From: Victivallales bacterium | Lineage (GTDB): Bacteria > Verrucomicrobiota > Lentisphaeria > Victivallales > JAUVCU01 | Direction: 5' to 3' | Assembly (NCBI GenBank): GCA_029934175.1 | Contig: JAOZMT010000175.1 | Location: 1 to 5,560, forward strand | Length of the DNA: 5,560 nucleotides | Shown here: positions 1 to 5,287 of the stretch, one piece after another | How the letters are laid out: every line of letters starts with the position of its first letter | Numbering within the stretch: the stretch's first letter is position 1 | The notes under the pieces: model-generated | The model's input: the letters and a program-made list of their open reading frames with translations, nothing else | Databases searched by the model: none | Told to the model about the DNA's origin: nothing | Translations under genes and position numbers: made by a program

Positions 1-1095
1 ACAATGGATGATGTTACAAGTGGAATGAATATAGGAGATTCAAAATCTACTGACTTTGCATTAAATAGTTTGTTAGGTTTTACCGAAGAAGAAGTATCTG
101 ATATTCTTGACTATTACATTGAAGTTGGAGAGTTTACACAACCTAAAGAAAGCACAATGGAACTTTTAAAAGAGTGGTATGATAGCTACAGATTTGCGGA
201 AGATGCAGAAGAAAGCGTCTATAATACCGATATGATACTTAATTTTATGAATAAATCAAGAAATAAGAAAGGGGTTCTTAAAGAATTAATAGATCATAAT
301 GCAAAAACTGATTATAGTAAATTGCGTCATTTTATCACAGTAGGAAATAGATTAAATGGAAATTTTGGATTAATAGAAGAAGTTTTACAAGGCGGAAGTA
401 TTACTGCAAATTTAGTATCAAGTTTCCCTTATGAATATTTAACACAACGAGACAATTTTATTTCATTGTTATTCTTTTTTGGTTTAATATCACTTGATGG
501 AGAGGAGCTAGGGCAAACTAAATTTAAAATTCCAAACTTAGCAGTTCAAAGATTTATGAATGATTTTATTACAGAAGGCTATCAAAAAGCTTGTAGAATA
601 AATTTAGATATGCAAAAGATATCAAGAGCAGTAGCTGAGATGGCTTATCTTAACAAATGGGAACCGTGCATTGATTTAATGGCTGAGAAAATCCCTGAAT
701 GTATAGCTGTGCGAGATTTAATTGATAAAGAGAAGTCTATTCAAGTTTTATTTATAGCATTATTTCATTATGGGAATCCGTATGTTATTTCATCTGAACT
801 AGAAGCAAGTTTGGGTTTTATAGATATTGCATTAGCTCCAGATTTATTGCATTATCCTGATATGCAAGATGCTTATCTGATAGAACTAAAATATCTTACA
901 ACAGATGAAGAATACACAAAAGCAAAAGAAAAGCAATTTATCAAAAAAGCAAAAGAACAACTTGCGAAGTATGCAAAGGATAAAAATATCCAAAGACAAT
1001 GGCAATTACTGCCAGAGGGAAGAATTAGATTAACAAAATTAATCGTAATTTTTCAAGGTGCAGAAATGAAATATAAAGGAATTGTTAATTGTTAA
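1..1095 (+). CDS. AAA-ATPase-like protein with C-terminal PD-(D/E)XK nuclease domain, 5' partial
   Basis: This is the C-terminal 364 residues of a protein I assign to the AAA-ATPase_like / PDDEXK_9 family, whose members are usually about 520-570 aa, so roughly 180 residues including Walker A lie upstream of the window. The frame is open from base 1. The ATG at position 4 is probably internal, because TMDDVTSGxNIG is a mid-protein family motif that follows the P-loop region. The nuclease-like core is visible: E at 796-798, D at 823-825 in GFIDIALAP, and the ExK pair at 883-891 in IELKYL, followed by a lysine-rich helix and a final beta strand (LTKLIVIFQG). The C-terminus looks complete and ends in GIVNC. 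Family members are common, multicopy and poorly characterised; a role in mobile-element or defence biology is inferred, not shown. comF starts 14 nt downstream. Confidence 0.88.
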   Translation, partial: TMDDVTSGMNIGDSKSTDFALNSLLGFTEEEVSDILDYYIEVGEFTQPKESTMELLKEWYDSYRFAEDAEESVYNTDMILNFMNKSRNKKGVLKELIDHNAKTDYSKLRHFITVGNRLNGNFGLIEEVLQGGSITANLVSSFPYEYLTQRDNFISLLFFFGLISLDGEELGQTKFKIPNLAVQRFMNDFITEGYQKACRINLDMQKISRAVAEMAYLNKWEPCIDLMAEKIPECIAVRDLIDKEKSIQVLFIALFHYGNPYVISSELEASLGFIDIALAPDLLHYPDMQDAYLIELKYLTTDEEYTKAKEKQFIKKAKEQLAKYAKDKNIQRQWQLLPEGRIRLTKLIVIFQGAEMKYKGIVNC

Positions 1096-1099
1096 TTGT
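1081..1099 (+). repeat. Short tandem repeat, 2.7 copies of ATTGTTA
   Basis: The heptamer ATTGTTA occurs twice in full and once in part (ATTGT). The array covers the last codons and the TAA stop (1093-1095) of the AAA/PD-(D/E)XK gene and runs into the short gap before comF. Since the unit is 7 nt, slippage would shift the reading frame and change the C-terminus of the upstream protein. It may simply be AT-rich chance sequence. Confidence 0.6.
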
Positions 1100-1109
1100 G
1101 TAGGGTATA

Positions 1110-1823
1110 ATGAAAAAAAGGTTTAATGCAATAATTAGTTCTTTAGCAGATATTTTTTTCGCATACCCCTGCCCTGTATGTAAAAAAAATCTTGATATAA
1201 AACATAATGTTATTTGCGAAGTGTGCAAAAAAGATATTGTCTTTTTCTCAGATCCCATTTGCGATATGTGCGGAGGAGAACTTGATGGACTTTTAGATAT
1301 TTGTTCCAAATGTATTGTAAATGATAAACCTTCATGGAATTCTGCAATTTCTCTTTTTAGAATGGAAAAACTTGGGAAAGAACTATTGCATTTGTATAAA
1401 TATAGCAAGCAAATAGAATTGGCACACCCTTTAGCTATTTTGGCTGCTGAACATATCAAAATAAAAAATATAGATTTTGATTTTGTTGTTCCTGTTCCTC
1501 TTTTTTGGCTAAGAAAATTAAAAAGAGGCTTTAATCAAAGTGATATTATATCAGAAATAATTGCAAAAAACTTAAATATTCCTTTAAATAACTCTTTAAA
1601 ACGAATTAAAAATACAAAACAACAAGCAAAATTAGTTCGAAATGAGCGGAAAAAAAATCTTATTGGCGTTTTTTCTGTTTTAAAAGATGAAAAAATCAAA
1701 AACAGTAGTATATTATTAGTAGATGATGTTCTAACGACTGGTTCTACGCTATCGGCAGCTGCTAATGTGTTGCTAGAAGCTGGAGCTAAAAAGATAACAA
1801 TATTTACATTAGCAAGAAGGTGA
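1110..1823 (+). CDS. comF: ComF family protein, zinc-finger phosphoribosyltransferase-like
   Basis: This 237-aa protein has the full ComF/GntX layout. The N-terminal zinc-binding region carries four CxxC pairs at residues 21/24, 36/39, 51/54 and 65/68. A type I phosphoribosyltransferase fold follows, with the PRPP-binding signature LLVDDVLTTGST at about residues 202-213 and a typical C-terminal strand (AKKITIFTLARR). In naturally competent bacteria ComFC acts in DNA uptake, but homologues also occur in bacteria not known to transform, so the substrate here is unknown. The ATG is the first possible start, because an in-frame TAG sits at 1101-1103. The ribosome binding site is weak (GGG about 4 nt upstream). 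The stop is 3 nt before accD, and the accD ribosome binding site lies inside the comF end, so translational coupling is likely. Confidence 0.93.
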   Translation: MKKRFNAIISSLADIFFAYPCPVCKKNLDIKHNVICEVCKKDIVFFSDPICDMCGGELDGLLDICSKCIVNDKPSWNSAISLFRMEKLGKELLHLYKYSKQIELAHPLAILAAEHIKIKNIDFDFVVPVPLFWLRKLKRGFNQSDIISEIIAKNLNIPLNNSLKRIKNTKQQAKLVRNERKKNLIGVFSVLKDEKIKNSSILLVDDVLTTGSTLSAAANVLLEAGAKKITIFTLARR

Positions 1824-1826
1824 AAA

Positions 1827-2738
1827 ATGGCTTTTTTTAAAAAGAACAAAAAATCACATTACTCGTCAATGCCATCAATAAAAAAGGTTGTAGCGGAAAG
1901 TAATGGAAAAATTAAGAAAAAAGAAATCCCTAAAGGTTTATGGGATAAATGTAAGAAATGTAGTGCAACTGTCTATACAGAAAAAAGAAAGGATAATTTG
2001 AATATTTGTCCTGAGTGTGGTTTTCATTATCCTTTAACTGCATTTGAAAGAATAGAATTGCTAACAGACAAAGATTCTTTTAAAGAAATTGATGAAAATA
2101 TGGAATCAGTAAATGCTTTGAAATTTGAAGGAACTGCTTCTTATGATAAGAAACTTGAAGCTTCAAAGAAAAAATCTGGGCTTAAAGATGCTGTTATTTG
2201 TGGAACTGCTTTATTAGACAAGCAAAAGTATGCAATTGGAGTTATGGACTTTAGGTTTTTAGGAGCTAGTATGGGATCTGTAGTTGGCGAAAAGTTGACC
2301 AGATTAACCGAACTTGCAACTAAAGAAAATATGCCTCTTTTAATTGTTACTGCAAGTGGCGGTGCAAGAATGTATGAAGGAATGTTAAGTTTAATGCAAA
2401 TGGCTAAGACTAGTGGAGCTTTAAAAAGACATCAAAATGCGGGTTTACCATATATTGTTATAATGACACATCCTACCTATGCAGGAGTAACTGCAAGTTT
2501 TGCATCTCTTGGAGATTTAACTATTGCAGAGCCTAAAGCCATGATTGGTTTCGCAGGTCCTCGCGTTATTAGAGATACTGCTCAATCTGTGTTACCTGAT
2601 GATTTTCAAACTTCTGAATTTCTTTTAGAAAAGGGGATGATCGATAGAATTGTTGATAGAAAAGAACTTAGAAATGAATTATCTCTATATTTAGAGTATT
2701 TTTCAGGTTCTGTAAAGAAAAAAAGCAATAAAAAATAG
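1827..2738 (+). CDS. accD: Acetyl-CoA carboxylase carboxyltransferase subunit beta
   Basis: AccD pairs with AccA to form the carboxyltransferase that moves the carboxyl group from carboxybiotin on the carrier protein (BCCP) to acetyl-CoA. This gives malonyl-CoA, the first committed step of fatty-acid synthesis, in the cytoplasm. The 303-aa length matches the family (E. coli 304). The zinc ribbon is C42-x2-C45-x15-C61-x2-C64, with the family's spacing. The crotonase-like core has ASGGARMYEG at residues 176-185, followed by PTYAGVTASFASLGD and IGFAGPRVI (G241 to R246). The N-terminus is lysine-rich and about 15 residues longer than in E. coli, and the tail ends in a basic KKKSNKK. The start is supported by AGAAGGTG just upstream, overlapping the comF stop. 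The next gene is an SRP RNA rather than accA or folC, so accA must lie elsewhere. Confidence 0.98.
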   Translation: MAFFKKNKKSHYSSMPSIKKVVAESNGKIKKKEIPKGLWDKCKKCSATVYTEKRKDNLNICPECGFHYPLTAFERIELLTDKDSFKEIDENMESVNALKFEGTASYDKKLEASKKKSGLKDAVICGTALLDKQKYAIGVMDFRFLGASMGSVVGEKLTRLTELATKENMPLLIVTASGGARMYEGMLSLMQMAKTSGALKRHQNAGLPYIVIMTHPTYAGVTASFASLGDLTIAEPKAMIGFAGPRVIRDTAQSVLPDDFQTSEFLLEKGMIDRIVDRKELRNELSLYLEYFSGSVKKKSNKK

Positions 2739-2744
2739 CTTTTT
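2720..2744 (+). terminator. Possible weak terminator hairpin at the end of accD
   Basis: AAAAAGC (2720-2726) and GCTTTTT (2738-2744) can pair around an 11-nt A-rich loop spanning the accD stop codon. The 3' arm is itself the T run. Only two G-C pairs hold the stem, so this would be weak, and it may reflect only the lysine-rich tail codons. Confidence 0.25.
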
Positions 2745-2745
2745 A

Positions 2746-2779
2746 TTGGACTTTTCGGTTTTTTGCATTAAATTATAAC
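2746..2779 (+). promoter_or_regulatory. Candidate promoter for the SRP RNA
   Basis: The AT-rich stretch upstream of the RNA contains a TATAAC hexamer (2774-2779), a 5-of-6 match to the -10 consensus, and a TTGGAC (2746-2751) that could serve as a -35. Their spacing of 22 nt is too long for a standard sigma-70 promoter. Pairing TTGGAC with TAAATT (2769-2774) gives 17 nt but a poorer -10. Transcription would begin at about 2780-2790, leaving a 5' leader to be trimmed before the mature RNA. A promoter is expected here, but its exact elements are uncertain. Confidence 0.3.
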
Positions 2780-2780
2780 T

Positions 2781-2799
2781 ATCTAAACCAAATTTAGAT
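2781..2799. repeat. Inverted repeat between accD and the SRP RNA
   Basis: ATCTAAA (2781-2787) and TTTAGAT (2793-2799) are perfect inverted repeats around a 5-nt loop, just upstream of the predicted mature 5' end of the SRP RNA. It could be a small hairpin in a precursor leader, an operator, or chance in AT-rich sequence. Confidence 0.4.
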
Positions 2800-2804
2800 T
2801 CACA

Positions 2805-2928
2805 TCGTCGTTGATTGTTAGACCTTTGTGTTAGGATTTTTTCTAACCGAGTCAGATGGGGAACCAAGCAGCTCATAGTTACTTATCCTAAGTGCAGAGG
2901 TTTTCTAGCAGTCAACGGCGGCTTTTTT
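2805..2928 (+). ncRNA. ffs: Signal recognition particle RNA (4.5S type, small form)
   Basis: This is the RNA scaffold that binds Ffh (SRP54) and helps deliver nascent membrane and secreted proteins to FtsY and the translocon. The diagnostic domain IV is intact: gag/ctc stem (2849-2851 / 2872-2874), UCAG (2852-2855), a short stem closed by a GGAA tetraloop (2860-2863), and AGCAG (2867-2871). The rest folds into one long rod. Bases 2805-2821 pair with 2905-2921 over 17 consecutive pairs including G-U pairs. Bases 2822-2836 pair with 2886-2901 with one bulged G, and TAAC (2844-2847) pairs with GTTA (2878-2881). At about 120 nt it lacks the Alu domain of the long Bacillus/Clostridium form. Exact ends are estimated from the helix and T run. 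Confidence 0.95.
2905..2928 (+). terminator. Intrinsic terminator formed by the SRP RNA closing helix
   Basis: The 3' arm of the 17-bp closing helix (2905-2921) ends in a G-C-rich stretch followed by C and six T residues (2923-2928). The mature RNA's own terminal helix therefore appears to serve as the terminator stem, although its 5' partner is over 80 nt upstream. No separate hairpin is seen before the next gene. Confidence 0.55.
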
Positions 2929-2945
2929 ATTCAAATTCCTATTCC

Positions 2946-2967
2946 AAATATTAAATATTTTTATAAA
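2946..2967 (+). promoter_or_regulatory. AT-rich palindrome and candidate -10 ahead of the four-gene operon
   Basis: AAATATT-A-AATATTT (2946-2960) is a perfect palindrome around one base, and TATAAA (2962-2967) follows it directly, 14 nt before the first ATG. No convincing -35 is seen; TTCCTA (2936-2941) is a weak candidate. If real, this would be an operator/promoter overlap controlling the operon, with a leader of only a few bases and no clear Shine-Dalgarno. In such AT-rich sequence both elements could be chance. Confidence 0.3.
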
Positions 2968-2980
2968 TTAAATGTGAAAT

Positions 2981-4237
2981 ATGACAAATAAAAAAAATAA
3001 CAAAGAATTCTTTAGGTTACTACAAAATAATTATCCATTGATTAAAAGCATAACTGAAAGAGGGATGCATTTTACAGGAAGAGATAATATTATTTCTTAT
3101 ATTTCTGAATTTTATGGAGAAAAAGATCAAGGAGTTCAAGCAAACAGTTTATTTGAGCAAATGCGTGATTGTGGGTTATTAGTCAAAAATCATTCTTTAT
3201 GGTCTATCCCAAGTTATATAACTTTATTCATCCGCAAGCGTGAGGGGCGTGCAAGTTACACTAGTCAACATTTTGTAAATGCTTGTATTCAAGATATACG
3301 CACACATATATTTCGCTTAAACTCATATATTAATGCAACTAATATCTGTTCTGATGAGTTAATAAATGATATTTTTGCGATTGAAGATGTTTATCAACAA
3401 CTTTCTGATGCATCACAAAACAATTGTCATAAAATATCAATGGATGTAACATCATTTCAACTAGATATATCTTTAGAAGTCTCTTCAAGAAAAATAGAGC
3501 AATTTCATGTTTTATATGATTCATATATAATGCCAATGCTTGCTGTTATTGTAGACTCAAGTGGCGAACTAGCTGAACTATCTCAAGAATTAATTGAATT
3601 ATGTGATGAAATTTTAGTTAGATTTTCAAATATTGAAAATTTCACTTATCATCTGGAAGGACTTAAGAAGACTGTGAGAATAATACAAGACAGAATTGCG
3701 AGCAAAATATTACAAGCAAAAAATGAGTTAGATATTTTATTTGAAGTTTATCGTGAACATCATAGAATTGTTAGTGGCATCAATCATTTTTGGGAGCTTA
3801 AAATAGACGAAAATGATAATGAATTAGCTCAAATATATGAAAAGTATTTTAAAAAAAGTAACAAATTTAAATATTCTAACCCAAATGAAAGAAGTTTTAC
3901 AAAATACAAAGATGCTTATCTTTATGAAAATAAGTTAAAAAAATGTCCACCACAAATAAAATTATTCTCAAATGATTTCAATTTAGATGCTGTAGCCCCC
4001 AAAGGTTTAATATCTTTTTTTGATATTGAAAAACGGTTAAAAGAAGAAAATGAGGTTGAATGTGTATTAGGTTGGTTAAATAAAATTTACCCTGCAGAAA
4101 ATGCAAGTTTTTATGTAGAAAAATTATTTGAAATAGAAAAAAAATTATCAGAAAATATAACGATTTTAAATGAAGAAAAAACTTATTTACTTGGGACGGT
4201 TCAAGTAGATTTAAAAATAAGAAAGTATAACAATTAA
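2981..4237 (+). CDS. Uncharacterised 418-aa helical protein, possible kleisin-like (MksF/JetA-like) subunit
   Basis: I do not recognise this protein with certainty. Residues about 13-75 look like a winged helix: helices, then SLFEQMRDCGLLVKN and a short strand/turn with SIPSYITLFI. Residues about 90-290 are almost entirely helical with coiled-coil character. Within them, an FHVLYDSYIMPMLAVIVDSSGEL stretch (residues 176-197) recalls the linker helices of MukF/MksF/JetA-type kleisins. A charged C-terminal part follows (about 350-418). There is no signal peptide, membrane segment or nucleotide-binding motif. The ATG is the first possible start because TGA lies in frame at 2975-2977; its ribosome binding site is poor, unlike the next three genes. 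The MksE-like gene two positions downstream is the main support for a kleisin role. Alternatives are a DNA-binding regulator or a defence protein of another family. Confidence 0.45.
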   Translation: MTNKKNNKEFFRLLQNNYPLIKSITERGMHFTGRDNIISYISEFYGEKDQGVQANSLFEQMRDCGLLVKNHSLWSIPSYITLFIRKREGRASYTSQHFVNACIQDIRTHIFRLNSYINATNICSDELINDIFAIEDVYQQLSDASQNNCHKISMDVTSFQLDISLEVSSRKIEQFHVLYDSYIMPMLAVIVDSSGELAELSQELIELCDEILVRFSNIENFTYHLEGLKKTVRIIQDRIASKILQAKNELDILFEVYREHHRIVSGINHFWELKIDENDNELAQIYEKYFKKSNKFKYSNPNERSFTKYKDAYLYENKLKKCPPQIKLFSNDFNLDAVAPKGLISFFDIEKRLKEENEVECVLGWLNKIYPAENASFYVEKLFEIEKKLSENITILNEEKTYLLGTVQVDLKIRKYNN

Positions 4238-4238
4238 T

Positions 4239-4244
4239 AAGGAG
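4239..4244 (+). promoter_or_regulatory. Strong ribosome binding site, zinc-finger gene
   Basis: AAGGAG lies 8 nt before the ATG at 4253, immediately after the stop of the 418-aa gene (TAA 4235-4237). It fixes the start codon and supports a tightly packed operon. Confidence 0.85.
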
Positions 4245-4252
4245 AAGTTATT

Positions 4253-4666
4253 ATGGTTAAAATTGCAGAAAAAAAATGTGGATTATGTGGAAAAAAAGGG
4301 AAATTAACAAAAACAAAATGTTGTGATGAATGGATTTGTGATGATACTGAAAATTATGTAATGTTTTCTTATGCTAAAAGCAGTTGCTATAGAAATCATG
4401 ATAGATATACCCTTTGTGCCTTTCACTATAATGAAGGTCATAAAGGAAAGTGGCAAGATTGTAAAAAATGCAAAAAAGACTTTAAAGGAGAAGAGTATGC
4501 ATATTTCACAACTAATGAATTTAATTTTGAGCCTCTAGAAGATGTTCCAGAATTTGAACCTACCTATTGTTCAAAATGTAACAAACAAATAAATATTGGT
4601 TACGACCCTCATAGTATGACTCCTAGTTCTAATGAATATGTTTATGCAAAGTGCTTCAGCTTTTAA
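4253..4666 (+). CDS. Multi-zinc-finger conserved hypothetical protein (137 aa)
   Basis: This small cysteine-rich protein has 13 Cys plus well-placed His residues. The pattern includes C9xxC12, C23-C24, C29, C45xxxH49, C55xxH58, H63, C70xxC73 and C106xxC109, enough for about three to four zinc sites. The ordering (CxLCGKKGKLTKTxCC, then WICDD, SCYRNHDRYTLCxxH, KGKWQDCKKC) resembles conserved uncharacterised zinc-finger proteins I have the impression of having seen in several bacteria, but I cannot name the family. The last pair, C106/C109, would normally need a second CxxC. At the C-terminus only C134 remains, and the position three before it is Tyr131 (TAT, one base from TGT Cys). No membrane segment or enzymatic motif is visible. 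It may bind nucleic acid or a partner protein of the flanking products. It lies 15 nt after the previous gene and 9 nt before the next. Confidence 0.85.
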   Translation: MVKIAEKKCGLCGKKGKLTKTKCCDEWICDDTENYVMFSYAKSSCYRNHDRYTLCAFHYNEGHKGKWQDCKKCKKDFKGEEYAYFTTNEFNFEPLEDVPEFEPTYCSKCNKQINIGYDPHSMTPSSNEYVYAKCFSF

Positions 4667-4670
4667 GGAG
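4665..4670 (+). promoter_or_regulatory. Ribosome binding site deciding the start of the MksE-like gene
   Basis: AAGGAG overlaps the TAA stop of the zinc-finger gene and is 5 nt before the ATG at 4676. The alternative ATG at 4685 (Met4) would be 14 nt away, so 4676 is preferred. The 12 bases AAGGAGAATATA here recur exactly at 5270-5281. Confidence 0.8.
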
Positions 4671-4675
4671 AATAT

Positions 4676-5287
4676 ATGGAAACAATGTCGATTGAATTAA
4701 AATTGCCAGGAACTATCAAAGGGATATGGCGCAAATTAATACAAAATGGGCTTTATATATCATCCGATAATGAACGCGAATTATATAATGATATTTTGCG
4801 TAATGAAGATGATATAAGAAAATTTCTTGATATTTTTGACCATAAATTAATTATTCATAGTAAAGATTTTATCTTTGCCGAAGATACAAAAAATAATTTA
4901 TTAAGAAAAAATCATGAACAACTCATTATCTTTTTGGCTGTATTCTTTGAGAAATATCAAAAATTAAATACAAATCCAGTAAATCCTTGGTATAATGAAA
5001 TTGTAATATCTGTTCAAAATTTAAACAAAATGAATTTATATTCAACAGAAACTAGTGAACGAAGGTTATCTTCTGTTGGATTAGACGATGAATTAGACAT
5101 TGTTAAAAAAGTTTTACAACCTGCATCTAGACAAGGTTTAATTCAACTTAATTTGAGTAATTCAGGAGATTTAGAAAATCTAGAACAAGCAAAAATTATT
5201 GATTTTAAATTTAATGCTCCTGTATATCGTTTTATTGATATGTTTTCAGAGCTAGCAGATATAAATAAAAAGGAGAATATAAAATGA
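4676..5287 (+). CDS. Probable MukE/MksE/JetB-like SMC-accessory protein (203 aa)
   Basis: I assign this tentatively to the MksE/JetB type (DUF4194-like), the winged-helix subunit that binds the kleisin in bacterial Mks and Wadjet SMC complexes. The N-terminal half has a helix-rich domain (GIWRKLIQNGLYISSDNERE, then a strand pair IIHSKDFIFAED) followed by a long hydrophobic helix (HEQLIIFLAVFFEKYQKL, about residues 79-96). The C-terminal half looks like a winged helix: DELDIVKKVLQPASRQGLIQLN, an acidic turn, then IIDFKFNAPVYRFIDMF, which matches the layout 'glide to I/V, strand, terminal helix' of MksE. The size (about 200 aa) fits. No SMC or ATPase motif is present. Its TGA stop overlaps the next gene's ATG by 4 nt (ATGA), so the two are probably co-translated. 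The similarity is judged by eye and not confirmed by any search. Confidence 0.5.
   Translation: METMSIELKLPGTIKGIWRKLIQNGLYISSDNERELYNDILRNEDDIRKFLDIFDHKLIIHSKDFIFAEDTKNNLLRKNHEQLIIFLAVFFEKYQKLNTNPVNPWYNEIVISVQNLNKMNLYSTETSERRLSSVGLDDELDIVKKVLQPASRQGLIQLNLSNSGDLENLEQAKIIDFKFNAPVYRFIDMFSELADINKKENIK
5270..5275 (+). promoter_or_regulatory. Ribosome binding site of the downstream AAA-ATPase-like gene
   Basis: AAGGAG lies inside the 3' end of the MksE-like gene, 8 nt before the ATG at 5284, and so fixes that start codon at the ATGA overlap. Confidence 0.85.

Noticed and set aside
4..6. ATG at position 4 as a true gene start
   Set aside because: The frame is open to the window edge, there is no visible ribosome binding site, and the TMDDVTSG motif is internal in the family; the P-loop region must lie upstream.
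1106..1111. TATAAT hexamer with TTGTTA 18 nt upstream (1082-1087), resembling a promoter for comF
   Set aside because: The -10 hexamer overlaps the comF start codon, so transcription would begin inside the gene, beyond the only sensible ATG. Chance in AT-rich sequence is more likely.
1085..1459. Minus-strand open frame of 124 codons opposite comF
   Set aside because: It overlaps a clearly real gene and has no recognisable domain; its low-complexity Phe/Ile/Ser content is what the antisense of an AT-rich gene gives. The minus-strand frames at 1535-1849 and 3339-3536 were rejected for the same reason.
2805..2928. Long structured leader with a T run, resembling a riboswitch or T-box ahead of the 418-aa gene
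   Set aside because: The UCAG / GGAA tetraloop / AGCAG core and the single-rod fold are specific to SRP RNA, and the T run ends the transcript before the downstream gene.
2981..5287. A complete, named Wadjet (JetABCD) or MksBEF system
   Set aside because: No SMC ATPase or TOPRIM nuclease lies in the window, and the subunit similarities are remote and judged by eye, so only a hypothesis is offered.
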